A program made the translations under genes and the position numbers. Shown here in pieces: positions 23,938-32,530 of a stretch of 64,000 nt of DNA. Source of the stretch: Chloroflexota bacterium (GTDB lineage Bacteria > Chloroflexota > UBA6077 > FW602-bin22 > CADDYW01). Position 1 is the first letter of the stretch, and each line of letters starts with the position of its first letter. The stretch is from positions 1 through 64,000 of the forward strand of contig JAJPIK010000040.1 in NCBI GenBank assembly GCA_021324795.1. The letters are read 5' to 3'. The notes beneath the pieces were generated by a model. That model was given only the letters and a program-made list of their open reading frames with translations. It did not search any database and was not told where the DNA came from.

Positions 23938-25575
23938 ATGGCCAAACTGATCCTCTTCGAAGGTGAGGCTCGCCAGGCGTTGAAGGTCGGGGTGGACGCC
24001 GTGGCGGAAGCGGTGAAAGTGACCTTGGGACCGCGTGGTCGGAATGTCGCGATCGATCGTCGGCCGAGCGTGCCGATGGTGACCCACGACGGCGTCACCG
24101 TTGCCAAGGACATCGAGTTGCCCGACCCGTTCGAGAATATGGGCGCGCAGCTCATCAAAGCCGCTGCCTTGAGGACCAATGAGGTCACCGGTGACGGGAC
24201 AACCACGGCGACGGTCATCGCGCAGGCGATCATCAACGAAGGACTCCATCAAATGGCGGCCGGTGCGAACCCGATGCTGATCAAGCGTGGACTGGATCGG
24301 GCAACCGAAGCGGTCGTCGGGTCGCTGCGGGCCATGGCGCGTGCCATTCAGGGGCGCGAGGACATCGCTCACGTGGCGTCGATCTCGGCGGCGGATCCGG
24401 AGATCGGCGAGATCTTTGCCGAGATCCTGGATAAGGTGGGCAAGGACGGGGTGGTTACTGTCGAAGAATCGCGTGGGCTGGGCATTACGACCGAGTTCCA
24501 GGAAGGAATCGAGATCGATCATGGCTGGACGTCTCCGTTCTTCATTACTGATGAGGCCCGCCAGGAAGCTGTTCTCGAAGAGGCACGAGTTTTCATCTCT
24601 CATAAGCCCCTCAAAGAAATCGGTGACGTCGTGCCTCTGTTGGAGCGGTTGATCGACGGCGGCGAAAAGAGCCTGCTGGTGATCTGCGATGAAGTTGACA
24701 AGGATGCATTGTCGACGCTGGTTCTGACCAAGGTGAAGGGCGCGCTCAACATCTTGGCAGTCAAGCCGCCCGGCTATGGCGATCGACGCAAGCTGGAGTT
24801 GGAAGATCTAGCGATCATGACCGGTGCGACTCCCTTGACCGAGGAGTCCGGCCACAACGTTCAAGATGTAACCTTGAAGGACCTCGGACGGGCACGGCGC
24901 GTCGTGGCTGGCAAGGACCGGACGACCATTGTCGGCGGCTACGGCAGCGAAAGCGCGATCCAGGCACGTATTCAAGGGCTACGGGGAATCATCGCTGAGA
25001 CGACAGCGGATTACGACCGGGAATGGCTCCAAAAGCGGCTAGCGCGCTTGAGTAACGGCATTGGTGTGATTCGCGTCGGGGCAAGCACCCAAGTCGAGGC
25101 GCAAGAGAAGAAGCTACGTGTCGAAGATGCCTTGGCAGCGACGCGAGCCGCAATCGAAGAGGGGATCCTTCCTGGTGGTGGCGTGGCGCTGTTCAACGCC
25201 GCGGCGGAGCTGAATAATCTTCGGCTTCCGGGTGACATCGGGGTGGGAGTCACTATTCTGCAACGGGCAATTGAAGAGCCTCTTCGTTACCTCGCTGAGA
25301 ATTCAGGAGCGTCAGCGCCGGTAGTGGTCGAAACGATCCGTCGGCGTCAGCGAGAGCTGAACAACCGCAACATTGGCTACAATGTCGTCGACGACAGCTA
25401 CGTGGATCTGATCGAGGCTGGCATCATTGATCCGGTCAAAGTCGTTCGCATTGCACTCGAGAACGCAGTGTCAGTAGCGAGCCTGGTGCTCACCACCGAG
25501 GCTCTCGTCACCGAGCCGCCGGATAAGCCAGTTGGTCGCAAGACTAAGCCACCGGGCCCAGTCACGGTGCATTAG
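23938..25575 (+). CDS. groEL: Chaperonin GroEL, divergent and without GGM tail
   Basis: 545 residues from ATG 23938. The ATPase and ring features are present: VTLGPRGRNVAID, HDGVTVAKDIEL, NEVTGDGTTTATVIAQAI and the C-terminal nucleotide-binding block EEGILPGGGVALFNAA. Several normally invariant positions differ (VTHDGVTVAKD for ITKDGVTVAKE; TNEVTGDGTT for TNDVAGDGTT). The C-terminus ends in a Pro/Lys-rich stretch (PPDKPVGRKTKPPGPVTVH) instead of the GGM repeat found in housekeeping GroEL. This suggests a second-copy chaperonin, with the main groEL elsewhere. It lies 83 nt after groES. Confidence 0.95.
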   Translation: MAKLILFEGEARQALKVGVDAVAEAVKVTLGPRGRNVAIDRRPSVPMVTHDGVTVAKDIELPDPFENMGAQLIKAAALRTNEVTGDGTTTATVIAQAIINEGLHQMAAGANPMLIKRGLDRATEAVVGSLRAMARAIQGREDIAHVASISAADPEIGEIFAEILDKVGKDGVVTVEESRGLGITTEFQEGIEIDHGWTSPFFITDEARQEAVLEEARVFISHKPLKEIGDVVPLLERLIDGGEKSLLVICDEVDKDALSTLVLTKVKGALNILAVKPPGYGDRRKLELEDLAIMTGATPLTEESGHNVQDVTLKDLGRARRVVAGKDRTTIVGGYGSESAIQARIQGLRGIIAETTADYDREWLQKRLARLSNGIGVIRVGASTQVEAQEKKLRVEDALAATRAAIEEGILPGGGVALFNAAAELNNLRLPGDIGVGVTILQRAIEEPLRYLAENSGASAPVVVETIRRRQRELNNRNIGYNVVDDSYVDLIEAGIIDPVKVVRIALENAVSVASLVLTTEALVTEPPDKPVGRKTKPPGPVTVH

Positions 25576-25635
25576 GAGACCTACCCGAGTCATCCTTCGC
25601 CTATTTCGACTTAGCCTATTCCGACGAGGCCGACA

Positions 25636-26238
25636 TTGCCAACCGTTATTGGTCTCACTGGGAACATTGCCTGCGGTAAGAGTACGGTTGCCAAGATGTT
25701 GGCCGAGCTCGGGGCCGAGATCATTGACGCCGACACGATCGCACATCAAGTCATGGCGCCGCCCGGGCCGGTCTACGAGGCTATCGTTCGGGAATTTGGC
25801 CCGGGTATTGTCGCTCCCGACGGAACTATCGACCGACGCGCGCTGGGCCGGATCGTGTTCAACGATCCCTCGGCGCTGCGCCGGTTGGATCAGCTCGTCC
25901 ATCCGACTACCTCTCGAGTGATCCGCGAGCTGATCGCGACCTCACACGCTCGGATCGTCGTCGTAGAGGCAATCAAGCTGATCGAGTCCGGAACCTATCG
26001 TATCTGTGCTGCGGTCTGGCTCGTCACCTGTTCGCGTGAGCAGCAAGTCGAGCGGCTCATGCGAACGCGCGGGTTGACTCGCGAAGACGCCGAGCGGCGC
26101 ATCGATGCGCAATCCCCGATTGAAGAGAAGATCCCATACGCTACGACGATCATCGACAACAGTGGGACGCTCGAGGAGACCCATCGGCACGTGGTGCAGG
26201 CCTGGCGCGCCATGGGGTTGGCAGATCAAAAGCCTTGA
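25636..26238 (+). CDS. coaE: Dephospho-CoA kinase
   Basis: 200 residues from TTG 25636. It phosphorylates the 3' hydroxyl of dephospho-CoA, the last step of CoA synthesis. The P-loop is GLTGNIACGKSTVAKML (GNIACGKS, residues 9-16); DADTIAHQVM follows with the conserved aspartates, then LDQLVHPTTSRVIRE and a lid region RLMRTRGLTREDAERRIDAQ. The GNIA form of the P-loop is typical of CoaE in some Chloroflexota and Actinobacteria. It converges with uvrC. The 205-nt gap after it shows nothing recognisable. Confidence 0.95.
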   Translation: MPTVIGLTGNIACGKSTVAKMLAELGAEIIDADTIAHQVMAPPGPVYEAIVREFGPGIVAPDGTIDRRALGRIVFNDPSALRRLDQLVHPTTSRVIRELIATSHARIVVVEAIKLIESGTYRICAAVWLVTCSREQQVERLMRTRGLTREDAERRIDAQSPIEEKIPYATTIIDNSGTLEETHRHVVQAWRAMGLADQKP

Positions 26239-26443
26239 TGCGTCTTCCAGGTCGCCGTACTACCGAGGCGATATGTCCCGGATACGAATAGGGAGTGACT
26301 GACTTTAAAATTGTTGCAGGCGAAAGAGCGGAAAATTCCGGCCAAGACCTCGAATGATTGGGGAGATCGAGCGCCATTGCCGTGGTTCGCTGGTGATAGC
26401 CGCAGCCGTCCCGCGGTTCAAGTTTCGGGATGCGGATGCACCA

Positions 26444-28288
26444 CTAAAGTTTCTCTCGAAGCGATGCCAGGACCCGTCGATTCATGCCTTTGATGACCAG
26501 TAATTCGTCATCCGAGGCGGCACGGATCTTTTCAAGACTGCCAAGATGGGCTAGGAGTTGTTTCTTCAGCTTCGGTCCGATTCCCGGTACTTCATCCAGC
26601 GGCGATTTGAGAGTCTGACGGTTGCGAAGCTGGCGATGGTAGGTGTTCGCGAAACGGTGGGCCTCGTCGCGAATCCGCTGGACAAGGTACAGCGCTTCTG
26701 AGGTACGTGGGAGGATGACCGGGGCCGGATTGCCAACCGTGAAAATTTCCTCGCGTTCCTTCGCTAATCCGACCAGGGTCACGTTTTCGACTCCGAGCTC
26801 ACTGAAGACTTCCCAGGCCGCCGAGAGTTGACCTTTCCCCCCGTCAACGATGACGAGGCTAGGCAGGACTTGCCAGCCTTTGTTGGATGGCACTACTTCG
26901 TCTCCCAGGGGTAGCTCGGGTCGGGCTCGCTTGAACCGCCGACGCAGGACCTCTTGCATTGAGGCGAAGTCGTTCGGCCCTTCCACGGTCTTGATCCGGA
27001 ACCGTCGGTACTGGTCGCGTGCGGGCTGGCCATTCTGGAAGACAACCATCGAGGCTACCAGGAGCGCACTCTGGGTGTTCGAGATGTCATAGCACTCGAT
27101 CCGCTCAGGTGGCTCGAGCAGGTCGAGATAGTCGGCTAGCTCTCCCAGGGCGGCACTCGTCTTCTGATCGTCGGCCAGCCACTTCGCCTTCATTTGGGCC
27201 AGCGCTTCTGCGGCATTCTCCTCGACGAGTTGCAAGCGCTGTGTCTCTTCGACGTCACGTGGCATACGAATGGTTACGGTCGTGCCGCGAGTCCGATGGA
27301 GCCACTCTTGGATCACCGATGCTTCGTCAAGGTGATTCGGAATTAAGATTTCTGGAGGTACCTGCGCTGCCCGATCGTAGAACTGCTTGACGAAGGCAGT
27401 CAGAATTTCTTGTGCCGATTCATCCTGGGTGTTGACGAGTGGGAAGGAGGCGCGCTCGACCATGCGGCCTCCACGAATGAAAAAAATCTGAACGCAGGTG
27501 TGGCCGTTATCGCGCGCGAAGGCGATCAGATCGACGTCTTCGTTGCTGGCGCCCAAAACGCGCTGCCGCTCCATGATCTTTTCGATCGTCCGGATTTGAT
27601 CCCGATAATAGGCGGCGCGCTCGAATTGGAGATTCTCGGCGGCTTGCTCCATCCGCTGGCGGATGTCGTCAACGACTTCTTCGTAACGGCCACTCAGAAA
27701 TCGACACATACGATCGATCATTGCCCGGTATTCTTCCTGGCTTGTTGCTCCGATGCACGGGCCGAGACAGCGCTTGATGTGGTACTGCAAGCACGGTCGC
27801 GGGTCATTTCCAGTGATCTCGCGCGGACAGGTCCGAAACGGAAAGAGCTTGTTCAGCAGCGCGAGCATGTTCCGGACACTGCTGGAATCCGCCCAAGGCC
27901 CGAAGTAGGCATTACCATCCTCGCGACGGTGCCGAACGATATCGGCCCGGGGCCATGGCTCGGCAGTGGTCACTCGGATCAACGGGTACTGCTTATCATC
28001 GCGAAGCTTGACGTTGTAGTGCGGTCGGTGGGCCTTGATCAGCGAGCACTCGAGAATCAACGCCTCAAGCTCGCTGTCGACGACTGTAATCTCGAAATCG
28101 GCGATCTCACGCACCATCCGCTCGATCTTGCGGGAGGCCGGCGAATCGCGGAAGTAGGAGCGTACGCGGTTGCGAAGATTTACCGCCTTGCCAACGTAGA
28201 GCAAGCGGCCACTCGCGTCGCGAAATTGGTAGACGCCCGGCCGGGTCGGCAAAGAATCGAGCCGCCGTTCGAGCTGGGTGCGATCCAT
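26444..28288 (-). CDS. uvrC: Excinuclease ABC subunit C
   Basis: 614 residues from ATG 28288; the frame extends upstream to 28417 but that part overlaps the promoter. UvrC makes both incisions around a DNA lesion. In order: GIY-YIG nuclease (PGVYQFRDASGRLLYVGKAV, start of protein), a Cys cluster (CPREITGNDPRPCLQYHIKR), the UvrB-binding UVR motif (MEQAAENLQFERAAYYRDQI), the RNase H-like C-terminal nuclease (RIECYDISNTQSALLVASMV; VIVDGGKGQLSAA) and tandem helix-hairpin-helix (LDEVPGIGPKLKKQLLAHLG). It is complete and of usual length. Confidence 0.97.
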   Translation of the reverse strand: MDRTQLERRLDSLPTRPGVYQFRDASGRLLYVGKAVNLRNRVRSYFRDSPASRKIERMVREIADFEITVVDSELEALILECSLIKAHRPHYNVKLRDDKQYPLIRVTTAEPWPRADIVRHRREDGNAYFGPWADSSSVRNMLALLNKLFPFRTCPREITGNDPRPCLQYHIKRCLGPCIGATSQEEYRAMIDRMCRFLSGRYEEVVDDIRQRMEQAAENLQFERAAYYRDQIRTIEKIMERQRVLGASNEDVDLIAFARDNGHTCVQIFFIRGGRMVERASFPLVNTQDESAQEILTAFVKQFYDRAAQVPPEILIPNHLDEASVIQEWLHRTRGTTVTIRMPRDVEETQRLQLVEENAAEALAQMKAKWLADDQKTSAALGELADYLDLLEPPERIECYDISNTQSALLVASMVVFQNGQPARDQYRRFRIKTVEGPNDFASMQEVLRRRFKRARPELPLGDEVVPSNKGWQVLPSLVIVDGGKGQLSAAWEVFSELGVENVTLVGLAKEREEIFTVGNPAPVILPRTSEALYLVQRIRDEAHRFANTYHRQLRNRQTLKSPLDEVPGIGPKLKKQLLAHLGSLEKIRAASDDELLVIKGMNRRVLASLREKL

Positions 28289-28342
28289 GGACTGAACAAC
28301 CAACCTTCCTGGGTCAGCCGGGGGTGGAGACTGACCAAGGAA

Positions 28343-28351
28343 ATTATAGCA
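28343..28351 (-). promoter_or_regulatory. Extended -10 promoter of uvrC
   Basis: On the minus strand TGCTATAAT, a perfect TATAAT with an upstream TG, about 55 nt before the uvrC start. No good -35 is seen. Confidence 0.5.
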
Positions 28352-28461
28352 AGTTGGCGGGTCAGATGTGGTCAGATATCGTCTAATGCATCCCATCAGG
28401 CGCTCAGATCGTGGCATGGGTTGGTTGCGCGACGAATCGCAGACGACTAAGATTCACAGTG

Positions 28462-28484
28462 TCCCCACCTTGAAAAGGTGGGGA
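28462..28484 (+). other. Stem-loop ahead of the LutB-LutA fusion
   Basis: TCCCCACCTT and AAGGTGGGGA form a perfect 10-bp stem with a GAA loop, 32 nt before the ATG. It could be a leader hairpin; no known riboswitch class was recognised. Confidence 0.45.
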
Positions 28485-28515
28485 TCACTCCGGCGAATCT
28501 CAGGGGGAACCGATC

Positions 28516-30738
28516 ATGTCCGGTACGGCTGCCAGTTTTCAAAAGCGCCTTGACGCCGCGCTCGCCTCACCAGATCTCGAGACAGCACTCACCCGAACGC
28601 TGCCAAACCTTCGGAATAAGCGAAACGCGACGCTCGGAGACGGGAGTTTCCCGGAGCGGCAGCGGCGGCTGAGGGAAATCAAGCAGCGCTGTATCGAGCA
28701 ACTACCGCAGCTCGTCGAGCAGTTTTGCGAAGAGGCGACGAAGGTTGGCTGCGCTGTCCACCGGGCGGCGAGTGCCGAGGAAGCGCGTCAGATCGTTGGT
28801 CGAATCGCGGCAGAGCGATCAGTCAAGCTGGTCGTCAAAAGCAAGTCGATGGTAGCCGAGGAAATCCACCTGAATCCCTATCTGGAGAAACAAGGGATTC
28901 AGGTCGTCGAAACTGATCTCGGCGAGTGGATCATCCAATTGGCCGGAGAAGGGCCATCGCATCTGATTGCCCCGGCTCTCCATAAGACACGTGAGCAAAT
29001 CGCCGAGCTTCTCGGCAAGGTCAGCGGACGGGATCTGACCGGTGCAACCAACGAAGAGCTCGTCGCAGTTGCCCGGGCGCAGCTCCGAGAGAGCTTCATC
29101 AATGCCGACATGGGAATTACCGGGGCGAACATTGCGATCGCGAACACCGGTACGATCGTCCTGGTGACGAATGAGGGAAACGGTCGGCTCGTGATGACCT
29201 TGCCACCGGTTCACGTCGCGCTTATCGGCGTCGAGAAAATCGTTCCCAGCTTGGACGAGGCAATGGAAGTCCTCAAGCTGCTAGCACCGAGCGCGACTGG
29301 CCAGAAGATCTCGGTCTACACCTCTTTCACAACCGGTCCCAGTCGGAGCGCCGACATCGAAAATTCGCTGTCAATCGGGGTGCATGGTCCGAAAGAAGTG
29401 CACATCGTTCTCGTCGACAATGGACGGTGGGCGATGTGGAAGGATCCGGACTTTCGTGAGGCACTCCAATGCATTCGCTGTGGTGCGTGCGCCAACGTCT
29501 GTCCACCATACCAGGTCGTGGGCGGCCACGTTTTTGGGCACATCTATACCGGCCCGATCGGCTTGGCGGTTACTGCGTTTCACCACGGCCTCGAAAACGT
29601 CGCCGAGCCCCAGTCACTCTGTGTGAGCTGCAACGCCTGTGAGACGGTGTGTCCGGCCGGCATTCCAATCGCGCGCATGATTCTCGACGTCCGAAGACGT
29701 AGCGTCGCCGAGCATGGACTGCCCTGGGTCAAACGGAAGGCGATTGAGACTTTAGCAGACCCGGATGGCTTCGACCGGGCGGCGCACCTTGGCGCCTTGG
29801 CCCAAACGCCGGTCACCCAAGCCGGACGATTTGTCCAGAGTCCAATTTTGCGCCAACTGCCCTACTTCAAGGATCTCCTGCGTTGGCGCAGCTTGCCGGC
29901 TCTCGCGCACGTCCCGCTGCGTGAGCGGTTCGCTAACCAGACCGGGAACCTCACTCCTGCCCGACGGATCACCGGAAGTGCCGTCGCGGGTAAGCGGATC
30001 GCTTACTTTTCCGGTTGCTTTACCGACCGTCTTTATCCAGAGATGGGGGAGGCAGTGGTCCGGGTCCTTCGAGCGCTGGATTGCGACGTCTATTTCCCGC
30101 CCGGCCAATCCTGCTGTGGCCTGCCCGCGATCAACGCTGGCGACGGGAAGTCGGCACTGACCATGATTCAGCAGACCATTCAGGCTTTGGAAAACGTCGA
30201 AGCCGATTACATCTTGAGTGCTTCGGCAAGCTGCATCGTTTCGATGCTCCAAGATTATCCTCGTTATTTGGTGGATCACCCGGAGTGGCTACCTCGTGCC
30301 GATCGACTAGCCAAGCGCGTTATCGACTTCACTAGTTTCATCGCCCACGAAGCCCGGCTTCCTAATGGAGCCCTGGCCGGTGCCTCCGCACTCACCGTGA
30401 CCGTCCATGATTCGTGCCAATCCCACAACTGTCTTGGCCTCAAGAAAGAGCCACGTCACTTGATCGAGGACGTCATGGGCCACCACCTGGTCGAGATGGC
30501 CGATTCGAGTGCTTGTTGCGGCTTCGGTGGCTCGTTCTCCTTCGAACACCCGCGAGTAGCTGAACGAATCGCGAGACGGAAGATCAAGAACGTGGACGCG
30601 ACCGGCGCACCGATCGTCGTCACTGATAATCCCGGTTGTATCATGCACCTCCGTGGGATTGCTGCCGCTTCCAAGCGGCACCTCCAGGTGCTGCACCTGG
30701 CCGAGTTGATCGATCGCAGTATCGCAAATGGTGGCTAG
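28516..30738 (+). CDS. LutB-LutA fusion: iron-sulfur lactate-oxidation protein
   Basis: 740 residues from ATG 28516. The first half is LutB-like: a LUD domain (about 60-310; VKSKSMVAEEIHLNPYLEKQ, then ITGANIAIANTGTIVLVTNE) and two 4Fe-4S motifs, CIRCGACANVCP (from residue 319) and CVSCNACETVCP (from 369). The second half is LutA/GlpC-like with two CCG domains: SCCGLPAINAG near 533 and ACCGFGGSFS near 667. In Bacillus LutA, LutB and LutC are separate proteins that oxidise L-lactate to pyruvate. Here B and A are one chain, and no LutC is adjacent. A related oxidation of another 2-hydroxyacid is possible. Confidence 0.88.
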   Translation: MSGTAASFQKRLDAALASPDLETALTRTLPNLRNKRNATLGDGSFPERQRRLREIKQRCIEQLPQLVEQFCEEATKVGCAVHRAASAEEARQIVGRIAAERSVKLVVKSKSMVAEEIHLNPYLEKQGIQVVETDLGEWIIQLAGEGPSHLIAPALHKTREQIAELLGKVSGRDLTGATNEELVAVARAQLRESFINADMGITGANIAIANTGTIVLVTNEGNGRLVMTLPPVHVALIGVEKIVPSLDEAMEVLKLLAPSATGQKISVYTSFTTGPSRSADIENSLSIGVHGPKEVHIVLVDNGRWAMWKDPDFREALQCIRCGACANVCPPYQVVGGHVFGHIYTGPIGLAVTAFHHGLENVAEPQSLCVSCNACETVCPAGIPIARMILDVRRRSVAEHGLPWVKRKAIETLADPDGFDRAAHLGALAQTPVTQAGRFVQSPILRQLPYFKDLLRWRSLPALAHVPLRERFANQTGNLTPARRITGSAVAGKRIAYFSGCFTDRLYPEMGEAVVRVLRALDCDVYFPPGQSCCGLPAINAGDGKSALTMIQQTIQALENVEADYILSASASCIVSMLQDYPRYLVDHPEWLPRADRLAKRVIDFTSFIAHEARLPNGALAGASALTVTVHDSCQSHNCLGLKKEPRHLIEDVMGHHLVEMADSSACCGFGGSFSFEHPRVAERIARRKIKNVDATGAPIVVTDNPGCIMHLRGIAAASKRHLQVLHLAELIDRSIANGG

Positions 30739-30765
30739 TTCGTTCGCCTTCCTGAGTCCAACCCC

Positions 30766-32055
30766 GTGGTCCGAGCATTCGTGAGCGCTGCGCTGACGAT
30801 ACTCGTGCTCATTGGGACAATCGTCCTGGTGGTGACCCGTCCGCGTGGGCTCAGCGAAGGCATCGCGGCTACCGCTGGAACGATCGCCGTGCTCCTTGTC
30901 GGAACCGCGACGCTTGGCGACGTTTGGCAGGGGATCGTCGGCACCGCTCCGGTGCTTATCTTCCTTATCGCGATGATGTTTGTCGCGACCATCGCTGAAG
31001 ACGCCGGTTGCTTCGAGTGGGCGGCCGAGCGCGCGGTGGCGTGGTCGCGCAATGATGGCCGCTTACTCTTTGTCAACCTCTACGCGCTTGGTGCGCTGGT
31101 CACCATTTTTCTCTCACTCGACGTAACCGCGATTGTGCTGGCGCCCATCGTCTGCGCCTTGATCCGCCGAACTCGGCTCTCGCCGCTCCCCTACGTCGTC
31201 AGTTGCGCCTACGTTGCCAATACCGCGTCGCTTTTCCTGCCAGTCAGCAATCTGACCAACATGCTTGCCTATAGTTTACTGGCGATGCCATTTAACGCCT
31301 TCGTCCGCGTGATGACCCTTCCGAACCTGGCAGCAATGTGTGTGAATTTGCTCGTCTTCTTTGTCCTATTCAGGAGAAATATCCCAATACGCTTCGAACC
31401 GTACCCTTTGCCAGTACTAAGCTCTTCCGAATTTGACCAAAGGCGACTTCGGCGAACGGCGGCTGGCTTGGTCGCGGTCGTCATTGCATTGCTCGTCTTT
31501 GGTGCGCTGGGTTGGCCACTTTATATTCCGGCCGTGGCAGGAGCCCTGCTTCTGGCTCCGCCGAGCCTGCTACTGCGTGAAATCGACGCCAATCGTTTGG
31601 TTCGTAGTGTGGCCTGGGCATTGCCGCTGTTTGTTGTCGGCATGTACACGATTCTGGTAGGCGCGGACCGAGCGGGCTTGGGGGTATTCTGGCGTTCTTT
31701 CGTAGCGGGCGCTGCGGCCGACCCCGGAGGCTGGGGGTATCTGAAGATAGCGGTTGGCACCGCCATTAGCTCGAACCTCGTCAACAATCTGCCGACTGCT
31801 TTGGTCATGATCACGAGTCTAGGCGCGGTGGTACCGCCGGCGACCCGCTCTGCCCTCGCCTTCGCCAGCCTTGTCGGGACCAACGTCGGATCGAACGTGA
31901 CCGTCTTTGGCTCGCTGGCGACGATGCTGGTGCTCGGCACCGCTCGCCGCTATGGTATTCAAGTCTCAGCATTCCAGTATGTTGGAATAGGCTTAGTCAC
32001 GGTTCCGTTGATGGTTCTGACGGCAACTCTGGTGCTGTGGGGGGGAGTGCACTAG
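30766..32055 (+). CDS. ArsB/NhaD-type (ion transporter superfamily) permease
   Basis: 429 residues from GTG 30766, 27 nt after the Lut gene and probably co-transcribed. About eleven membrane helices are predicted. Family blocks include LIFLIAMMFVATIAEDAGCF, FLSLDVTAIVLAPIVCALI, ASLFLPVSNLTNMLAYSLLA and, near the end, VGTNVGSNVTVFGSLATMLV, the paired P-x-x-N-x-T/N-x-G-S-N motifs of ArsB and NhaD transporters. Arsenite export is the best-known role, but no ars genes are near. The Lut neighbour makes an organic anion an alternative substrate (inference). Confidence 0.8.
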   Translation: MVRAFVSAALTILVLIGTIVLVVTRPRGLSEGIAATAGTIAVLLVGTATLGDVWQGIVGTAPVLIFLIAMMFVATIAEDAGCFEWAAERAVAWSRNDGRLLFVNLYALGALVTIFLSLDVTAIVLAPIVCALIRRTRLSPLPYVVSCAYVANTASLFLPVSNLTNMLAYSLLAMPFNAFVRVMTLPNLAAMCVNLLVFFVLFRRNIPIRFEPYPLPVLSSSEFDQRRLRRTAAGLVAVVIALLVFGALGWPLYIPAVAGALLLAPPSLLLREIDANRLVRSVAWALPLFVVGMYTILVGADRAGLGVFWRSFVAGAAADPGGWGYLKIAVGTAISSNLVNNLPTALVMITSLGAVVPPATRSALAFASLVGTNVGSNVTVFGSLATMLVLGTARRYGIQVSAFQYVGIGLVTVPLMVLTATLVLWGGVH

Positions 32056-32141
32056 CCAAGGTGCACCGAAATGATTAGTCCTGTAGAATTAGGAAAAGTG
32101 AGATGGCTTTTCAGGGTATTACGAGAAGGTGGTAATAACGG

Positions 32142-32402
32142 GTGGCAAAAGACGAATTGATGGTGGCCAAGATCAACGCCGCGCTGCGGATTCTCGAGTG
32201 GAGTAAGGACGCGATCGAACCCGGAATTGGCGGGAGTCCGAATCAGCTTCACGTGGCGTTGGCAGAGGCATTCCGAACGATTTTCAGCGTGGTTTCCGAG
32301 GCGATTGGTACTCCGCCGCCGTCAGGTAATGGTAATGATGGAACGCCCGAGTCGGAAACAGAAACTGCCACCGAGCAATCCGAGATAGTACTGTCATCCT
32401 GA
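32142..32402 (+). CDS. Small hypothetical protein
   Basis: 86 residues from GTG 32142, with GAGAAGGTGG 11-20 nt ahead. The first 55 residues could form two helices (INAALRILEWSKDAIEP; QLHVALAEAFRTIFSVVSEA). The last 30 are Gly/Glu/Thr-rich and disordered. No family was recognised. Its final codons (GTACTGTCATCCTGA) fall in a dispersed repeat, so the original stop may have been replaced by repeat insertion. Confidence 0.5.
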   Translation: MAKDELMVAKINAALRILEWSKDAIEPGIGGSPNQLHVALAEAFRTIFSVVSEAIGTPPPSGNGNDGTPESETETATEQSEIVLSS

Positions 32403-32530
32403 GCCGGTGCGAGAGATCGGCCGCTCCATCGAGCGTATGACCGAGATTACGCTCTGCCTTCCTGGATCTTTCCGTCCTATAAGGCAGGTTGTCTGATCGT
32501 GTCATTGATCCTTCGCTCCGCTCGGGATGC
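32392..32530. repeat. Dispersed imperfect palindromic repeat, copy 1
   Basis: The ends CATCCTGAGC (32395-32404) and GCTCGGGATG (near 32520-32529) are inverted copies with one T/G mismatch. Inside, CTGCCTT (32454-32460) and AAGGCAG (32481-32487) pair. GTCATCCTGAGC resembles GTCATGCTGAG at the IS110 insertion site and GTCATTCTGAGC at 55957-55968. The family looks like a REP- or MITE-like mobile palindrome. Confidence 0.55.

Noticed and set aside
27410..28450. A 346-residue open frame antisense to uvrC
   Set aside because: uvrC is intact with all domains on the other strand; the antisense frame shows no motif.
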